DNA of 64,000 bases from Phaeosaccion multiseriatum (lineage: Eukaryota; Ochrophyta, other classes). Below are positions 55,801 to 64,000 of this stretch, piece after piece. Both the position numbers and the translations under genes were made by a program. Every line of letters begins with the position of its first letter. Within the stretch, counting starts at the first letter, position 1. Where the stretch lies: the NCBI GenBank assembly GCA_965112735.1, contig OZ218960.1, forward strand, positions 682,001 through 746,000, in the 5' to 3' direction. Under the pieces are notes generated by a model. It was not told the DNA's origin. It was given only the letters and a program-made list of their open reading frames with translations, and made no database searches.

Positions 55801-58046
55801 GCAAAGGGAGGAGCAGCACCAGCAGCGGCAGCAGAAGATCATGGAAGAGAAGCTGCAGCAGCAGAGACAAGTTCCTGCGTTCAAGTGCCCCAACGGGGGT
55901 GTTTGTGAGGGTAATGTCCTGACGAGTTGTGTGGAGGGGTTGGAACTGTCAGCAGATAGCAAGGCGTGTGTGCTGCCATATGTGCCTCTGGCGGAGAGCG
56001 TCGAGAGGTGAGTCAGTGGAGCGACCCATGTGGGCGAGGATGGGGAGCGTGACGCAGGGAAGAAGCAGGTGGGGTAGGGAAGGAAGAATGGGGGGTGGGA
56101 GAATGGCTTGAAGATAAGATGAGAGAGTAAAGACGTAGGACTCGTAGACATGGAGAGGGAGCTGAGCACATGTAGGGAGACCGCGTTGCTGCTCGGTGCA
56201 AAGGGGAGTAGGGGCAGCAGCAGCAGCAGCAGCAGCAGCAACAACCCAAAGGATATAAAGAAGAGAGAAGAGGAGGAGCAGCCGCGGGCCAAAGGGGCCA
56301 GAGGAGAGACTGTGCTTGTAAGGGGAGTCTCGCGCACCCACCCACATTCAGACACTGCCACTGATGGCGTGTAGGTAGGTCGATCGTTCAGACGCTACCG
56401 CTGAGGACGGGTATGGCAGGTAGGCAGATGGGAGTAGGAAGAGTCCTAAGGCAATGTTCGTGAAGCGACGCTGACCCCAGGGAAGGAAAGGGGGCAAGTT
56501 TGAATGCAAAGAAGAGAATCACGAGACAGACTGGGACCGGAAACGGGCACCTTGGCAGCTTGCGCTTGGTGGTGAGTGGGCGTGCTCACGGCATCAGCAC
56601 CAGAACCCACACCCCCATGCCGCTCCAGACCCCCCCTTCTTTCTATTGACTGCCGCCACCGTGTGGTGCGTGACTTGACTCACTTCCGATCGATCGGACC
56701 GAGGCACACACTGCGCTGGTGGACCTCTTATCCCATTCGTCCCCAGGGGCGGTCCGGGCGGGGGCGGCCGCAGAGGAACAAAGAGGGGAGGAGGGAGGAG
56801 GAGGACAGGCAAAGCTCATTCAAAGCCACGCTAATCGATCCTCCTCTTCTGTCCGCTCCTCTCCTCTTCCCTCCCTTCCGCTGCTGCTGCTCCTGCTCCT
56901 CCTCCTCCTCCTCCTCCTCCGCCCCCTGCTGCGGCGCTGGACCACCACCAACCTTCTTTACAACAACAACAATCCAACACAAAAGGCTGCTGCGGCCTCT
57001 CCTCACGCCCCCCTCCAGTCTGCTGGAGAGCTTCAGACGGGGTGTGCAACGCCGCGTGCAAGCGCTCACCACTGCCGCCCTAGTGGCTCTGTCGCTCCTC
57101 CTCCTGCTGCTGCTGCTGCTGGCCCTGCTGGATTGGATCCGTCGCAGGCAGTGGCTGGCCCGCAAGGAGGAGTGTGTGTGCGTGAACGAAGCCTACCTTC
57201 GCCTTCTTGCTCACAGCGCGAGGGTGGAGGAGCAGCGCTTGCATAGCCCCACCATCAAGCCTCCGCCCATGCAGGTAAGCGGATCAGTTTTCAGTTCTAA
57301 GTTTTTATGACCTTGTCAAAATCCGCTTGTCGGTGTGCAAAAAAGTGAAACTGGGAACTGACCGGGGCCTTGTCCCCTGACACACGATTGCAAGCCCGCT
57401 GATCTCGTGCCCAACACATGTGATGCCCAACTGTGATTCCCAACATATGATGCTCAACATGTCATGCCCAACATGTCATGCCCAACATGTCATGCCCAAC
57501 GAATGGCACATGCATGCCCACTCAGGTGGCCCACTTGCAGGAGGAAGTGCTTCACCTGAGCCACGTCAAGCCCAAGCAGCGCGCCCGCCTCCTCAGCCGA
57601 GTGTGGCCCGTGGTGGAGGCCAAGTTCAGGGCAGACAGGTGCGTGTGTGTACGTCCGTAATTGCTCGCCCGTCCTCCTCCTCTCCTCCTCCTCCTCCTCC
57701 TCCTCCTCCTCCTCCTCCTCCTCCTCCTCCTCCTCCTCCTCCTCCTCCTCCTCCTCCTCCTCCTCCTCCTCCTCCTCCTCCTCCTCCTCCTCCTCCTCCT
57801 CCTCCTCCTTCTCCTCCTTCTCCTCCTCCTACTCCTCCTCCTCCTCCTCCTCCTCCTCCTCCTCTTTCCTCCTCCTCCTCCTTCTCCTCCTTCTCCTCCT
57901 CCTACTCCTCCTCCTCCTCCTCCTCCTCCTCCTCCTCCTCTTTCCTCCTCCTCCTCCTTACTCTCTCCTTCTCTCCCTCCCTCCCCCACCCCTCCTCTGT
58001 CTCTCCCTATGCACACGCACACGCACACACACACACACACACACAC

Positions 58047-58081
<35 letters not shown>

Positions 58082-58395
58082 GCAGTCGCATCCGCACCTC
58101 AGTCTCGACGGTGCGCGGCCAGGCCAACGTGCGCTGCTTAGAATGGATCGCAGCGTCTACGGAGGCCTCCAGCATCCGTGCCGTTACGCCCCCCCCGCCC
58201 CCGAGACTCCTTCTGCTGCGCATCGCCCCCGCTCTTATCAACAATGCTCAGCAGATCGCCCCCACCCTCGCATCACCTGGGCCTGCTGCAACAGCCGTAT
58301 CACCAACTGCGGTGTCACCAGCGGCCACCCCTGCTAGTCCGTCTCTTGCCCCTCCCGACCGCCCCTCCTTCCCCTCTTCTCCGACGGATGACTAA
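52819..58395 (+). CDS. MAN1/Src1-like inner nuclear membrane protein
   Basis: Nuclear envelope protein with two membrane helices and a C-terminal nucleoplasmic MSC (Man1-Src1 C-terminal) domain. Exons: 52819-53159, 53352-53740, 54048-54154, 54367-54426, 54758-54853, 55091-55255, 55424-56007, 57019-57274, 57526-57638, 58086-58395, giving 806 aa in frame. The N-terminus is Ala/Lys-rich, with basic and acidic Ser-rich stretches (nuclear signals, no clear LEM motif). Exon 6 carries TM1 (MCVVLLTLVVAAGAAVFGLA). Exon 7 is lumenal, Gln/Glu-rich, ending with a MAN1-type Cys motif (CPNGGVCEGNVLTSC ... KACVLP). Exon 8 carries TM2 ([20 protein letters not shown]). Exons 9-10 are MSC (HLQEEVLHL, VWPVVEAKFRADSRIRTSV, VRCLEWIA). 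The 1-kb gap 56008-57018 may hide one or two more lumenal exons (candidate 56480-56571). A dispersed motif sits in intron 5 (antisense) and in the last exon (sense). Confidence 0.8.
57668..57960 (+). repeat. TCC array in MAN1-like intron 9
   Basis: About 290 bp of CTC triplets with occasional TTC, followed by (CA)n (58017-58060) and (TA)n (58061-58080) right up to the acceptor TGCAG. The donor side is GTGCGTGTGTGTACG. Confidence 0.95.
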
Positions 58396-58522
58396 TGCGG
58401 ATGGCAGTGGATGGCAGTGGATGGCCCGTGGGCTGGGTCGATGAAAGACGAAGCTCTGCAGGACTGACTTTACTTGACTGCAAGCCTCCATACGGGGGGG
58501 GACTTCAAGGGCTGGAGGTAGA

Positions 58523-58800
58523 TGGATGGTGGATGCGGAGAAGTGGTTGTATGCAAGGCTCTTCATAGCATGGACTGTGGCTGGGGTTGGAGTGTGTGCA
58601 ATGCTTCCGTGGGGAATGAGAGGTACGGATTGAGCATCCTGCCATGGGTGTGCGGACGGAGGATTCGCTGCGCAGGGAGAGGTGCCCATGGAATGAAGGG
58701 GTGTACGAAGCAGCTGGGAAGGGGGAGCTGGAGATACTGGAATGGCTGCTCTCAACAGACGAAGCGAAGGCACCAGCGAACTTCAATATCTCCAATGGCT
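58523..58800 (+). pseudogene. Ankyrin-like CPW-family pseudogene fragment
   Basis: About 90 residues homologous to the gene at 28590-29647. One frame gives CKALHSMDCGWGWSVCN ... ERYGLSILPW (compare VALHGMGCPWDGGACES ... GRHGLSVLQW). After about 58,650 the homology continues in another frame as RRERCPWNEGVYEAAGKGEL then EILEWLLS (compare KERCPWYPNLICGRAAGAGHL then AILEWLL). There is no start, and it is followed by unrelated sequence. It is a dead, frameshifted copy of another family member rather than a direct duplicate. Confidence 0.8.
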
Positions 58801-59069
58801 CGATAATATATTTATGCTGGGGTATCTTCGTGCACAGCTTGGGTTTGGGTTTTTGTTTGTTTCATTTGGTTTGGTTTGGTTTGGCGTGGTGCTGGACGCG
58901 GGAACGTATTGCATACTCTGCATCTCACCCCATCATCGTTCGCCAACCCCCCCCCCCTCCCCCCACGACCCATCTTTCCTCCGCTCCTCTCTCTTGTCAA
59001 CTGCACTGCTGCAGGGCGCTACGATCATATCCCGACTTCGCTAAATCTCAGCGTGCCCAATACTGACCA
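58801..59069. other. Spacer between ankyrin pseudogene and flavoprotein gene
   Basis: TTTGG-rich stretch (58840-58885) and C-run (58950-58962); nothing coding seen. The 3' UTR of the minus-strand flavoprotein gene should extend here. Confidence 0.4.
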
Positions 59070-60980
59070 CTATTTTCTTGGTAGTGGCGTTCCTGCCATT
59101 GAACTGTCCTGTTCTCTATGATCAAATAGAGACGGCATCCATGCCTTCATGGCATCCTGCACGTCTTGCATTTGAAGTGGGTGGTGGTTTGTGTACACTG
59201 CTTTCCAAAGCGCCTGTACAACGGGGTCGATGATTCCAGTTGTCAGTTTCGCAGCTTCGAAGTAATCTTCTTCACCATAGCCCGTCTGATTGAAGGTTGG
59301 CTCCACATACGGATTCGATATCTCTGGCGAAAAGCGCTCTAGATTGCCTTCGAGTGCAGCACGTACGGTCATTTCAATGGCAGATACATACGGTGGACTT
59401 GCCCACGCCATTTCAAGGTCCTCATGGATAGCCCTGACCAAGCCGCCGCCGACTTGCACCACCGGGTGCAAGAACAGATTGATCAGTTTCTTGGTGTCAG
59501 TGAAGCGATGAATGGCATTAAACACATGGGCAGAAGTACGAGCTCGTCCATCTCCCCAAGCGAAGTACAGAGCAATGGCGCCGTCCTGTTTCGCGATGTC
59601 TTGGTGAAACTCGTGTGTGATGCCCTGGTAGTAGCGATACGCATTCTGGTTTTTCTCACCCCCACCTAGTACGGGAACCGCAACGTCTCTCAAGACGACA
59701 CCATCTTGTAGGATGATCAAGTCGTCGGCGAACTGACAACGCGACACTATTCGATCAACGACTTGGTCTCTCGTCAGCACATCATAAGGGTAGGCCTCAC
59801 CGTCATCCTCTTCGCGAATGTGATGGACAAGGTTTCGGATCAAGTAGCGGTAGCCAGACAAGAAGCCTCCTGCCCCTCTTCGGAAGTCTGGCTCGTGCAT
59901 CAACCAACCAATGTAGTGAACGAATGGATTCTCTGCCGACTGGTACCAATCCGTAGTCGGTGGGAAAGTTGAGTTGAGCGTCAAGCCGCCAGGGACATGC
60001 GACTCGAACCCAGTGGTGATCACAAAGGCCTCACAAGCAAAATCATCCAGCCACGCGGCGATCCTCAGCGCACCGTGAACAATACTGAGCTGCGATGCGT
60101 TCAAGATCGTCTCCAATCCCTGAGTTTGTGGGGGCCGGATGTCTGCGAAAGAATCGACTGTATCAAGAAGTTTGCCGTTTAGGTTCTCTAGCACCTGCAA
60201 GTACTTGACTCTCACGTCGCCAGTGTATCGTGTAACAGAGGAGAGACGATGGGGGTGCTTGCCGTATAGGATCACTCTGTCTGCGACGTCAAAGGTGTTC
60301 TCGGCAACCTCAAAGCCACTGTTTCCATTCCCTAGGATGCAAACCCGACGCTGCTTCGCCATTTCCTTCGTCATGCGCGAGTAAGGAGTGCCTCCCATCG
60401 CCCGAAGGAGCGGCTCTGATTTCTCGCGCAGTCCTGTGGCGACAAAGATGCGACGTCTGGCACAGCGCTCTATTCTGTCGGCTGTAATGACACAGGGCTT
60501 TCCGTCAACGACGCGTTCGACCTCGACGCCATGTTCGACGTTAAGCCCCGCCATGTCCGCCACGCGAGTCATATACCGATGCCAATCGATTCCCTTTGGA
60601 AAGTAATCTTCCGTAACTTCGCGCATCGTCAAAGGAGCCTCCAGCATACTGTGCCAGTCGTACCGAAGTCTCTCTCTCTCGTCCCGCGTCCCCTTATTCA
60701 CCGAGATGAGCTCGCCAAAGACTGGAAATCGGGTCCAGAAGGACCCCACTACGTCCTCTCTCTCCAGAATGGCATAGGAGTAGTTGTACTTTTGCAGAAA
60801 GAGCCCCAGCTGAAGACCGCCTCCTCCCGCACCGATAATCAAATAGTCGGGGACGAGATCAGCAGAAGAGGAAGGATCCGGTTGGAGGGAGGGCGACGGT
60901 CTTGCAAATAAACAACAAGTCGCCAGGACCAGCAGGTACACTACAAGAGACGTCCTGCAGACACGGAAGGGCAACCCCAT
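59070..60980 (-). CDS. FOXRED2-like FAD-dependent oxidoreductase
   Basis: Single-exon gene, 636 aa from the start chosen here, 670 aa from the first in-frame ATG at 61082. Starting at MGLPFRVCRTS places the hydrophobic segment (LVVYLLVLATCCLFA) at the N-terminus as a signal peptide or anchor, fitting a secretory-pathway protein. The FAD site is YLIIGAGGGGLQLGLFLQ. It is followed by the FOXRED2-type EREDVVGSFWTRFP ... LISVNKG ... LRYDWHSML. The second nucleotide site is CILGNGNSGFEVAENT, with FVATGL and FVITTGFESHVPGG also typical. Human FOXRED2 is an ER protein in degradation of misfolded glycoproteins; the C-terminus here (TPLPRK) has no KDEL. It is intronless, free of triplet repeats and less GC-rich than neighbours, which suggests acquisition by retroposition or transfer. 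Confidence 0.85.
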   Translation of the reverse strand: MGLPFRVCRTSLVVYLLVLATCCLFARPSPSLQPDPSSSADLVPDYLIIGAGGGGLQLGLFLQKYNYSYAILEREDVVGSFWTRFPVFGELISVNKGTRDERERLRYDWHSMLEAPLTMREVTEDYFPKGIDWHRYMTRVADMAGLNVEHGVEVERVVDGKPCVITADRIERCARRRIFVATGLREKSEPLLRAMGGTPYSRMTKEMAKQRRVCILGNGNSGFEVAENTFDVADRVILYGKHPHRLSSVTRYTGDVRVKYLQVLENLNGKLLDTVDSFADIRPPQTQGLETILNASQLSIVHGALRIAAWLDDFACEAFVITTGFESHVPGGLTLNSTFPPTTDWYQSAENPFVHYIGWLMHEPDFRRGAGGFLSGYRYLIRNLVHHIREEDDGEAYPYDVLTRDQVVDRIVSRCQFADDLIILQDGVVLRDVAVPVLGGGEKNQNAYRYYQGITHEFHQDIAKQDGAIALYFAWGDGRARTSAHVFNAIHRFTDTKKLINLFLHPVVQVGGGLVRAIHEDLEMAWASPPYVSAIEMTVRAALEGNLERFSPEISNPYVEPTFNQTGYGEEDYFEAAKLTTGIIDPVVQALWKAVYTNHHPLQMQDVQDAMKAWMPSLFDHREQDSSMAGTPLPRK

Positions 60981-61190
60981 GTTCAGGACCAAAGTCATAG
61001 AGCTTGGTGTGCATAAGACCAGGACTGGTAGTTGATCGACGGTTATCGCACAGCCGTCGTTTTTTATTCCGTGTCGTTTCATGGCAGTTTCGTTTTGAGT
61101 TTCGCTCGATCATCTCTCAGCACTCCTCATTCGTGTTTTGCGTATTTGTACTCTGTGACTCCGACATCTAAACAGCCAACAAGGCTCAGA
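60981..61190. promoter_or_regulatory. Divergent promoter region, flavoprotein / low-complexity gene
   Basis: 210 bp between the chosen start codons of two divergent genes, AT-richer than the surroundings. It includes TTTTTTATTCC and TTTCGTTTTGAGTTTCG. Confidence 0.4.
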
Positions 61191-62414
61191 ATGCAAAGGC
61201 AACACTTCGACCGTGCTTCTCATGAAGGTACTCCGCCGAGGAGGGTCCCGAAGGATGACGTGAGTACCAGCAGAGCCACAAAACTAGCAGGATGAGAGAT
61301 GGCCGACAGGACAAGGACCCGATTCGATCGGGAAAGATTTTCCATCTGTCTCAGCAGAGTTTGGTCTCGCTTCGATCGCCCCTGCCTCGAATGCGGGCCT
61401 CGCCTGGAGGAGGAGGAGGAGGAGATGCAGGGGGAGGAGGGGGGGGGGCAGCGGGAGGAGCGGGAGGAGCAGCAGCGGGAGGAGGGGGAGAAACAAGAGC
61501 GGCAGCTACAACTGCTCCCCCGGTAGCAGGATCATGGGGTGCACGCCCAACGAGCAGTGGAGGGGGTGGAGGACGTCGAGGGATCGTTACAAATCCTCAG
61601 CCTAGGTCTGCTGGTGGTGGTGCCAGATCGGGCGAGAGGTTTATAGGAAAAGCAGTAGTATCGCTACCCGGGGGTGCAGCAGGGGGAGGGGGACCTTTTC
61701 CCCTTCCTGCCTCCTTCTCACACTCCCACTCACCGAGCTCCGGTACTCAGCAGCAACAGCAGCAGCAGCACTACGCCGCTGTTGCCGCCGACGATCCTCC
61801 TCAGCTCACTCCCGTGTACTGCCCCTCTCCTTTGCGCTCCACCCCCAACGGGAGGAGACCTTCCAATCCACCAGTGCGGAAGGTAAGAAATATGGCAACA
61901 CCATCCGCAGCAGGAGTTGCAGCAGGAGTAGCTTCAAACGAGCAGAGCGCCGGGACCAGCAACAGCAGAAGTAGTAGCGAACAGGAGTTGGTAACGCAGC
62001 AGGAGCAGCTTGTTCGCCGCCCGATCCCAATGTACGGGTCAGCGGGGAAGCGGCCACCACCCGCAGGCTCACGATTAGGTCAGGGGCGCTCAGACTCGGC
62101 CACCGTGGAGCTTGAGCTGGAGCTGAGAGCAGGGCCGAAGGAGGCAGAGGCAGGGCAGGGGTCAGGGCCAGGGTCAGATTCTGGCTTGAGCGCGGGAAAG
62201 GCGATAGGTCGTGGGGGACAGGGGATGCTGCCCCCGCCCCCGCCCTTTTCGCCTGGTTCGGCCTATGCCGCCGCCTCAGCAGGGCGTCGACACGATAAGA
62301 GGGGCGACATTCACAGCAAGTTTATGGGTCTGTTCACCAAGAGTCCCATACCCAAGGCCGTCACCCGACTCCCCGGCTACGAAGTGGGGGTTATGCGGCA
62401 TGGGTACTCCCACT

Positions 62415-62457
<43 letters not shown>

Positions 62458-64000
62458 ACCGAGGGAAGGCGCTTCCCACGCCGCACGTGTCGACCGCACT
62501 CCTGATGCTGCTGCTGGGACTGCTGCTCATCGTCTCGACGCTGATGAAGGGATGAACCCACCTGCCCTGGGGGAGGGGTTTCTCGGAAAGGGAAGAGGAA
62601 AAAGACGGGGCGAGGGACAGGGAGGGGATCACATGGCTGGGGAAAGGGGGCAGGCTGGCATGCGGAGCTGGGGCAGTGGTGGAGAGGAACAAGCGACAAC
62701 GAGGAGGGTTCAGGTGGGAGGGTGCAGAGGGGAAAGGCGTGAGGGAGGCAAGGGTAGGCAAGGTGGAGCGGTGAATGATGGTGTTGGCGACGGCTCGAAT
62801 GGTGAGAGCACCAACACCGGCATGCGCCATGTCCGAGTGGAGGGAGAAGGGGGGCAGGAGCGCCGCGACGATGGTGGGGAACGAGCAGCTGGAGGAGGAG
62901 AAGGAGGAGGGGCGGGCGGGGTAGGGCAGGCAGGACACGCGAGGTCTGCCACACACTCTGCGGTCAGGGCGTCTGGTCCGGCAGCACGCTCAAGGGATGG
63001 GACACATCTTGATGATGAAACTCCTCCTGTGGACCATGCTCCTTCATCTGTGGCCGGCTCCAGCGGGGCGGACTCGTTTGTCGAGGTCGATTCTGTCGGC
63101 GGTGATGGGGTTGTAGGTCTTGGAGGAGGCGATGGTGGTGCCGGGGACGATGAAGAGAACCCCATCCCTGGCTTGGTTCGAGCGGGCGGTGCAGAAGGGA
63201 ATGGGCGGGTTGCATCAGCAGCAGTGGCCAAAGGAGGAGCAAAGGCCGACGAAAGGGACGGGGAGCGAAGGAGGGCGGCGGAAGCTTCAGGTGCTCAGGA
63301 GGGAGTGGCTCCGCCCACCACGGCGGAAGGGAAGGAGGGGGCACAGGAGACACATGATGGTGCGCCGCAGTCGCCCCCGCCTCCATCGCCAGTCAGGAAG
63401 CTCATGCCGAGGAGGCAGTCGCTCCAAGAGAGCAAGAAAGATGGTGCAAGGAAGGCAGGGAAGGGTGGAGCTTCTGTGTCGAGAGGGGCGGCCGCTGGAG
63501 GAGTACCAGTGCCATTGGCAGAGGCGAAAGGAGCAAAGATTGACAGAACAGCAGCAGAGAAGGCGGCGGCGGCAGTGTTGGACGAAGCACAGGTGAGTGA
63601 ACATGCTTCCGCTGCCGCTTTGGGTGTCCTCTATGCCTCCCTCTCCAACCTTTCGCTCGGCTTGCGGCGCTGAGGCTGCTATTTGGACGAATACCGTCTC
63701 CACCCGTCCTTCCATTCTCACCCACACACCATCCCTCTTCTGGCAGTCTTTTACCTCACCCGACTTGTACCTCCATAACCTTTACGCTCTCCCCACCCCC
63801 GCCCCCTCCTCCCCCGCCCCCTCTGCCTTCCTCCCCTCCCCTTCCCCCATTCTGAATCCTCCCTTTAGGTGACCGGGAGGAGCGGCAGTGGTCAGCAGCT
63901 TGATAGGGGGGGGGGGAGGGGCGCCGGAATGGAGAGTGGAAAGAAGACGGGGAGAAGGAGAGGCCAAGATGGAGGAAAGAAGGGAGAAGGTGGGGTAAAC
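61191..64000 (+). CDS. Gly/Ala-rich low-complexity protein, 3' end outside window
   Basis: Model: exon 1 61191-61259 (MQRQHFDRASHEG ...), exon 2 61355-63592, exon 3 63869 to beyond 64000. Both junctions are GT-AG and phase 0, and the last frame is open at the window edge. Alternatively translation starts at 61292 with no first intron (open frame, ATGAGAGATGGC). The protein is dominated by Gly, Ala, Arg, Gln and Pro. The only ordered-looking piece is a short conserved-looking segment KRGDIHSKFMGLFTKSPIPK-(AVTRLPGYEVGVMRHGYSHLE), and a Lys/Arg-rich stretch RKLMPRRQSLQESKKD follows later. No family recognised. Triplet-repeat poly-Q near 62418-62450 and poly-G near 61410-61450 suggest recent expansion. 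Confidence 0.6.

Noticed and set aside
55097-56361. Leu/Ser-rich minus-strand frames opposite MAN1-like exon 7
   Set aside because: Antisense shadows of the Gln/Glu-rich lumenal region.
1-64000. tRNA, rRNA and snRNA genes
   Set aside because: I scanned for obvious T-loop words and rRNA-like stretches and saw none I would defend. A covariance-model search would be decisive.

Overview
The window is nuclear DNA of a eukaryote with short GT-AG introns (about 95-1,000 bp, mostly 100-400 bp), gene spacing from about 100 bp to a few kb, and a very heavy load of simple-sequence DNA. A flagellar axoneme protein (CFAP52), a plant/stramenopile-style BIO3-BIO1 fusion, an ankyrin-like family with CPW repeats and a P-domain secreted protein fit a flagellate-bearing alga. 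A photosynthetic stramenopile is my best guess, but this is an inference. I saw no rRNA, tRNA, CRISPR array or bacterial-type operon.

Layout. 1-1,202: repeat-rich DNA. 1,203-5,719 (+): bifunctional biotin gene, 8 exons. 5,720-7,800: intergenic with a foldback repeat and a doubtful small membrane protein. 7,848-10,520 (+): RAD51B-like recombinase, 6 exons. 11,367-24,925: duplicated array with four copies of a multi-pass membrane protein gene (all -), two long TCAC satellites and a truncated reverse-transcriptase element flanked by a 10-bp target duplication. 24,950-27,793 (-): CFAP52/WDR16. 28,590-29,647 (+): ankyrin-like protein. 29,893-33,349 (-): large charged low-complexity protein. 33,471-36,364 (+): AN1 zinc finger + ubiquitin-like protein (ZFAND1/Cuz1 type), 7 exons. 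38,378-42,591 (-): mitochondrial carrier, 6 exons, every intron packed with a different satellite. 43,269-44,560: Ty1/copia remnant. 46,628-48,826 (+): secreted P-domain / Cys-rich protein. 50,700-52,570: partial duplicate of the carrier gene (pseudogene). 52,819-58,395 (+): MAN1/Src1-like inner nuclear membrane protein, at least 10 exons. 58,523-58,800: ankyrin-like pseudogene. 59,070-60,980 (-): intronless FOXRED2-like flavoprotein. 61,191-end (+): low-complexity protein leaving the window.

The genes do not form a pathway; they are ordinary housekeeping, DNA-repair, cilium, nuclear-envelope and transport functions. The unusual content is in the repeats. A short motif (GTATCACCAACTGC) recurs about 20 times, often just 5' of 3' splice sites in sense orientation. 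A second dispersed motif (CCACTGCCATCC) recurs about 10 times. The membrane-protein array has an A-B-A-B second-order structure. Intron models were built by eye from splice consensus, reading phase and family knowledge; exon sums are in frame for every multi-exon gene given.
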